From positions 1-32,455 of IMG/VR virus record IMGVR_UViG_3300008952_000178: DNA of 32,455 nt, one strand, 5' to 3'. Position numbers and translations under genes: made by a program. The notes beneath the pieces are model-generated. The model was given only the letters and a program-made list of their open reading frames with translations. It ran no database searches and was not told where the DNA came from. Source of the DNA: a virus. Each line of letters starts with the position of its first letter. Within the stretch, counting starts at the first letter, position 1. Shown here in pieces: positions 28,971-32,455 of this stretch.

Positions 28971-29756
28971 ATGGCCAAACCCGATAAGCAAATTATAAAA
29001 AGACAAATATATGAACCCTTTGGGTTTAGAATAGGTGTATATGACCTTGACTGCCATCACTCAATAAACCAATGGTTGGTGGAACGGGCATATACTCTTG
29101 ATAAATTTTCACAAGAACACGCTGATACTTTTTGGGAAATACCTGGTGCCGAAATGGGTGTCCGTACAAAATATAATGATAATAAAGAATCGTTTATTGG
29201 TGCCCATACATGGATTATGAATAGGTGTCATAATTTTCCTGGATTTCCTCAGGAACTTTTAGGTAAAATTATGACATGTGCATATGATTATGCAAAGTAT
29301 GTAGGTGCATCTTTAAAAGCACCAGAAAATTGTATGTTATACATAGAACGATGCTGGTCGACAATAACAAAACCAGGTGATGTAATTAGAGGACACAATC
29401 ATTCTCGTCATATGTTTGCCTCAGCATATTATCCATCTCATAGTCCTGACCAAGGAGATCTTTGGTTTGACAGGGGCGATCCATATGGACATTTTTTATT
29501 ATACGAACCTAACAAAGGGCCTGCTGAAAGATCTCATATAAAAGTAAAGCCGGGGCAGTTCGTAATATTTCCTTCTGTTGCATTACACGGAACAGATGTA
29601 AACAAATCTTCAAAAGACAGAATTTCATATTCTTTTGATATAGACCCAGTTGGATTAGATTATAAATTACCACCTACTAAAATAGTAGAAGATGCATGGC
29701 ATGATTTTAATACAACTATAACAAAAATTGGACTAACGGAGGCATTATCGGAATGA
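28971..29756 (+). CDS. 2OG-Fe(II) oxygenase, paralogue of the gene at 17539
   Basis: A 261-residue oxygenase. HNHSRHMFASAYYPSHS gives the first iron ligands, GQFVIFPSVALHGTDVN the distal His and DRISYSFDIDP the Arg. FRIGVYDLD near the N-terminus and LPPTKIVEDAWHDF near the C-terminus match the protein encoded at 17539, so both come from one ancestor and share the extra C-terminal element. The target is unknown. It starts three bases after the structural gene, without a ribosome binding site, and overlaps the next gene by four bases. Confidence 0.8.
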   Translation: MAKPDKQIIKRQIYEPFGFRIGVYDLDCHHSINQWLVERAYTLDKFSQEHADTFWEIPGAEMGVRTKYNDNKESFIGAHTWIMNRCHNFPGFPQELLGKIMTCAYDYAKYVGASLKAPENCMLYIERCWSTITKPGDVIRGHNHSRHMFASAYYPSHSPDQGDLWFDRGDPYGHFLLYEPNKGPAERSHIKVKPGQFVIFPSVALHGTDVNKSSKDRISYSFDIDPVGLDYKLPPTKIVEDAWHDFNTTITKIGLTEALSE

Positions 29757-31366
29757 TATTTGGTTTATTTGTGCTATTTACGGCATTATTAATATCAGGA
29801 GTAGCCGCCTGGTATTCTATTGTTGGACTAATGGCTATTTTTAGTGGAGCCGCTTTGGCAATTGCTATTATGGGCGGAGTATTAGAAGTAGGTAAATTAG
29901 TTACAGCAAGTTGGCTTTATAATTATTGGAAGGTAGTACCTAGATTTCTTAAAATATATCTTACAGGTGCAGTAGTAGGTTTAATGTTTATTACATCTAT
30001 GGGTATCTTTGGGTTTTTATCTAAAGCACACTTAGAACAAACTGCAATGTCTGAAGAGCAAGTTGCCCAAATAACAGTTTATGAAGGCAAGTTAGTTAGA
30101 GCAAATGCAAAAATAACACGCTGGACAGATGAAATAGATCGGTTAAACAAAGGCGAAAACGTTAGAGTAGATAATATAGTTGCTAGTGAAGAAGAGCAAC
30201 TACAACGATTATACAGTCGTATTGATACAGAAAAAGAAGCATTAAGATTAACTGCCAAAGGCGCAATTGATATACAACAAGAAAAATTAAAAGATTCAGA
30301 TCAAAGAACAAAAGATGATATAGCACTTATTAGTAAACGTGAAGGTGACAATCAAGAAGAAATAGATAAAATACGACAACGTGAAAGAGGCATTGCATGG
30401 ATTGCTCGTAGAGATATTGGTAAAATACAAGATCAACTAAAATTAGATTTATTAGAAATAGATAAAAGATATGCACCTGATGTAGATGCAGTTAATAAAC
30501 GTATTGCTACACTTAAAGAACAATCTAATTTAAAAACAGAAGATATAGATAAACGTGTAAACGAATTAGAAGGATTTATTGAAGCAGAACAAGTAATAGT
30601 CGATAGCGTTAGGGATGATAAATTGGTTTTAGAAAAAACATACAGAGCATTAGAAGTAGAAGTTGGTCCGGTAAAATATATTGCAGAATTTATATATGGT
30701 GATAATGCATCGGGTATGTTAGATAGTGCAGTTAGAGGAGTTATTTTATTATTAATATTTGTTTTTGATCCTCTTGCAGTATTATTAGTTATTGCAGGAA
30801 ATATGACTATACGGCAATATATTGATTTAAAACCTTTAAATATGCGAAAGGAAGACGATAATGATGTTAGAATTGAACAGGAAGATATACCAGAAAGACC
30901 AATTCCTGAAACAGAACCAGAGCCTGAGCCGGAACCGCCTGAACCTGAGCGAGAAGTTAGAGTTGATGAAGATGTTGTTGAACATAAAGAGGAAGAAGAG
31001 GTTGGCGTTTCAGAAGCAAGTGAGGAAGTTCAGCGGGACGATATTAGACCTGCAATAGGAAAAGCAACACGATCACCTGAACCAGGAATTGCTGGAATTA
31101 TTCATCCAGAAAAAGATGAAGAAACAGAACAGAATATAAATGAAATAAAAGAAATATTAGAGAAAGCAGATCCTGAAGTAAGAGAAAAAGTAGCAAAAGA
31201 ATTAGAAAAAGAAGACGACGAAGTAGTACCAGTATTAGTTGATAAAACAAATAAAACAGTTTTAGAACCATTAGTTAGTAAAGGAAGGTCATTATTAAAA
31301 TCTTTAGCATCCGGCAAGAGCAAGAAAGTGAGTTGGATTAATACACCACATGAACCCGAACACTAA
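29753..31366 (+). CDS. Membrane protein with long coiled coil and acidic tail
   Basis: A 537-residue protein. Three membrane helices lie near residues 2-25, 28-52 and 66-90. A long coiled coil runs from about residue 100 to 310 ([35 protein letters not shown]). A further membrane helix is near 322-345 ([19 protein letters not shown]). The C-terminal 180 residues are acidic with Glu-Pro repeats ([17 protein letters not shown]) and a final basic patch. Both ends probably face the cytoplasm. I recall unassigned homologues in marine T4-like phages. It could act on the host envelope, in superinfection exclusion or as a ClpX-linked scaffold, but none of these is shown. Confidence 0.82.
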   Translation: MIFGLFVLFTALLISGVAAWYSIVGLMAIFSGAALAIAIMGGVLEVGKLVTASWLYNYWKVVPRFLKIYLTGAVVGLMFITSMGIFGFLSKAHLEQTAMSEEQVAQITVYEGKLVRANAKITRWTDEIDRLNKGENVRVDNIVASEEEQLQRLYSRIDTEKEALRLTAKGAIDIQQEKLKDSDQRTKDDIALISKREGDNQEEIDKIRQRERGIAWIARRDIGKIQDQLKLDLLEIDKRYAPDVDAVNKRIATLKEQSNLKTEDIDKRVNELEGFIEAEQVIVDSVRDDKLVLEKTYRALEVEVGPVKYIAEFIYGDNASGMLDSAVRGVILLLIFVFDPLAVLLVIAGNMTIRQYIDLKPLNMRKEDDNDVRIEQEDIPERPIPETEPEPEPEPPEPEREVRVDEDVVEHKEEEEVGVSEASEEVQRDDIRPAIGKATRSPEPGIAGIIHPEKDEETEQNINEIKEILEKADPEVREKVAKELEKEDDEVVPVLVDKTNKTVLEPLVSKGRSLLKSLASGKSKKVSWINTPHEPEH

Positions 31367-32455
31367 AAACTTTATCTGTAGTTTTTGTAATAAAACTCGA
31401 GAAGAAGTTAAAAAATTAATTCAAGGTCCTGACAACGGCGCTTTTATATGCGACGAATGTATTAAACTTTCCTTTGATATTATTAGTGAAGAAGAAAGTG
31501 AAATTAATGAACATTATGTTTACACCCCACAAGCAATTTACGACCATTTAAATGAATTTGTCATTGGTCAACACGAAGCAAAAAAAGTCTTATCAGTAGC
31601 AGTATATAATCATTATAAACGAATTAATCATATAGCATCAGACATAGAATTGGATAAATCTAATGTACTGTTATTAGGTCCGTCTGGCTGTGGTAAAACA
31701 TTAATGGCAAGTACAGTAGCAAAAATATTAGATGTGCCATTTGCAATAGCCGATGCAACTACAGTAACAGAAGCAGGATATGTAGGCGATGATGTAGAAA
31801 ATTTAATAACTAAACTATTGCATAATGCAGAATATGATATTGATAGGGCAGAAAAAGGTATTGTATATGTTGATGAAATAGATAAAAAAGGACGAAAATC
31901 TGAATCTGCAAGTATTACGAGAGATGTAAGCGGCGAAGGAGTCCAACAAGCATTGTTAAAAATGATAGAAGGCACCGAAGTTCGTGTACCCCCAGCAGGT
32001 GGAAGAAAGCATCCTCAATCTGAAATAGTAGAAGTTGATACTAAAAACATATTGTTTATATTAGGAGGAGCATTTATAGATTTAGAAAAGCATATTAAAA
32101 AACGATTAAACAAAACAAAATCGATAGGATTTGGAGCAATAATAGATGAACAACAAGATGACACAAATTATTTTAATCGAGTAGAACCAGACGATTTAGT
32201 TGAGTATGGCATGATACCTGAATTAGTAGGTAGAGTACCTGTACGTGTAGGTTTAAAAGAACTTACAAAAAAACAGTTAATACAAGTATTACAAGAACCT
32301 AAAAATAGCATTATTAAACAATTTAAACGAATATTTGAAATGGATAATGTTAAATTAGAATTTACAGATAAAGCATGTGAAGAAATAGTTAAAATTTGTA
32401 ATGATACAAAAGTCGGCGCAAGAGGATTGCGATCAGTTATAGAAAATGCATTATT
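31350..32455 (+). CDS. clpX: ClpX, ATPase subunit of the ClpXP protease (3' end outside window)
   Basis: At least 368 residues, open to the window end. The N-terminal zinc domain has C-S-F-C and [12 protein letters not shown] is Walker A near residue 112; [10 protein letters not shown] holds pore loop 1; IVYVDEID is Walker [18 protein letters not shown] and GGRKHP (pore loop 2) follow. KSIGFGA is the IGF loop that docks Clp[10 protein letters not shown] and GARGLRS are sensor motifs. ClpX unfolds tagged proteins and feeds them to ClpP. It overlaps the previous gene by 17 bases. No ClpP is visible here, so host ClpP is the likely partner. Confidence 0.95.
   Translation, partial: MNPNTKNFICSFCNKTREEVKKLIQGPDNGAFICDECIKLSFDIISEEESEINEHYVYTPQAIYDHLNEFVIGQHEAKKVLSVAVYNHYKRINHIASDIELDKSNVLLLGPSGCGKTLMASTVAKILDVPFAIADATTVTEAGYVGDDVENLITKLLHNAEYDIDRAEKGIVYVDEIDKKGRKSESASITRDVSGEGVQQALLKMIEGTEVRVPPAGGRKHPQSEIVEVDTKNILFILGGAFIDLEKHIKKRLNKTKSIGFGAIIDEQQDDTNYFNRVEPDDLVEYGMIPELVGRVPVRVGLKELTKKQLIQVLQEPKNSIIKQFKRIFEMDNVKLEFTDKACEEIVKICNDTKVGARGLRSVIENAL

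Noticed and set aside
1-32455. CRISPR arrays, insertion sequences, rRNA or ordinary tRNA genes
   Set aside because: No regularly spaced repeats, transposase genes or cloverleaf tRNA genes apart from the tRNA-like tmRNA ends were seen by eye.

Overview
The window is a densely packed, AT-rich piece of a T4-like (myovirus-type) bacteriophage genome, 32,455 bases long. Almost all genes are on the + strand, with overlapping ATGA-type junctions. The T4-type core genes seen are a UvsW-type helicase, a probable gp62-like clamp-loader subunit, a gp61-type primase and a gp41-type replicative helicase. These sit among head, tail and metabolic genes in the style of marine T4-like phages. The host is not stated. 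A circularly permuted, two-piece tmRNA gene (25378-25790) is the form typical of Alphaproteobacteria, and with the low GC this suggests a marine alphaproteobacterium such as a SAR11-type cell. That host call is inference.

Layout. 1-4588: recombination and replication genes (uvsW, gp62-like, zinc-finger protein), a 2OG-Fe(II) oxygenase and a miniature DnaE-like protein. 4548-4928 is a minus-strand gene. 4967-11159: a structural protein, primase, two tandem SGNH-like paralogues, replicative helicase and a family-9-like glycosyltransferase. 11110-16952: a cluster of small, mostly unrecognised, probably virion or head genes. It includes a gene whose reading frame continues for about 140 codons only after a one-base shift in a run of ten A. 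16954-19374: two oxygenases, a DUF454/YbaN membrane protein and a RecB/Cas4-like nuclease behind a near-perfect sigma70 promoter. 19415-22322: B12-dependent ribonucleotide reductase, glutaredoxin and an Sm-like protein. 22334-25332: virion proteins, one with a chitin-binding-like module. 25333-25816: consensus sigma70 promoter and permuted tmRNA, with a small membrane-peptide ORF in the spacer. 25817-29756: small conserved gene, holin-like protein, SleB endolysin, HExxH protein, SNase-like protein, structural protein and another oxygenase. 29753-32455: coiled-coil membrane protein and a ClpX gene cut by the window end.

Most notable is the pairing of a phage-encoded tmRNA, whose tag ends in Leu-Ala-Ala, with a phage-encoded ClpX that keeps its zinc domain, pore loops and ClpP-docking IGF loop. 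Together they look like a phage-owned tag-and-degrade (trans-translation) module that would rely on host SmpB and ClpP.

Regulation: T4-late-like boxes (consensus about NNTAAATA) precede many virion genes, while two strong sigma70 promoters serve the nuclease/RNR block and the tmRNA. At three genes the predicted transcription start falls on the A of the start codon, which suggests leaderless mRNAs.
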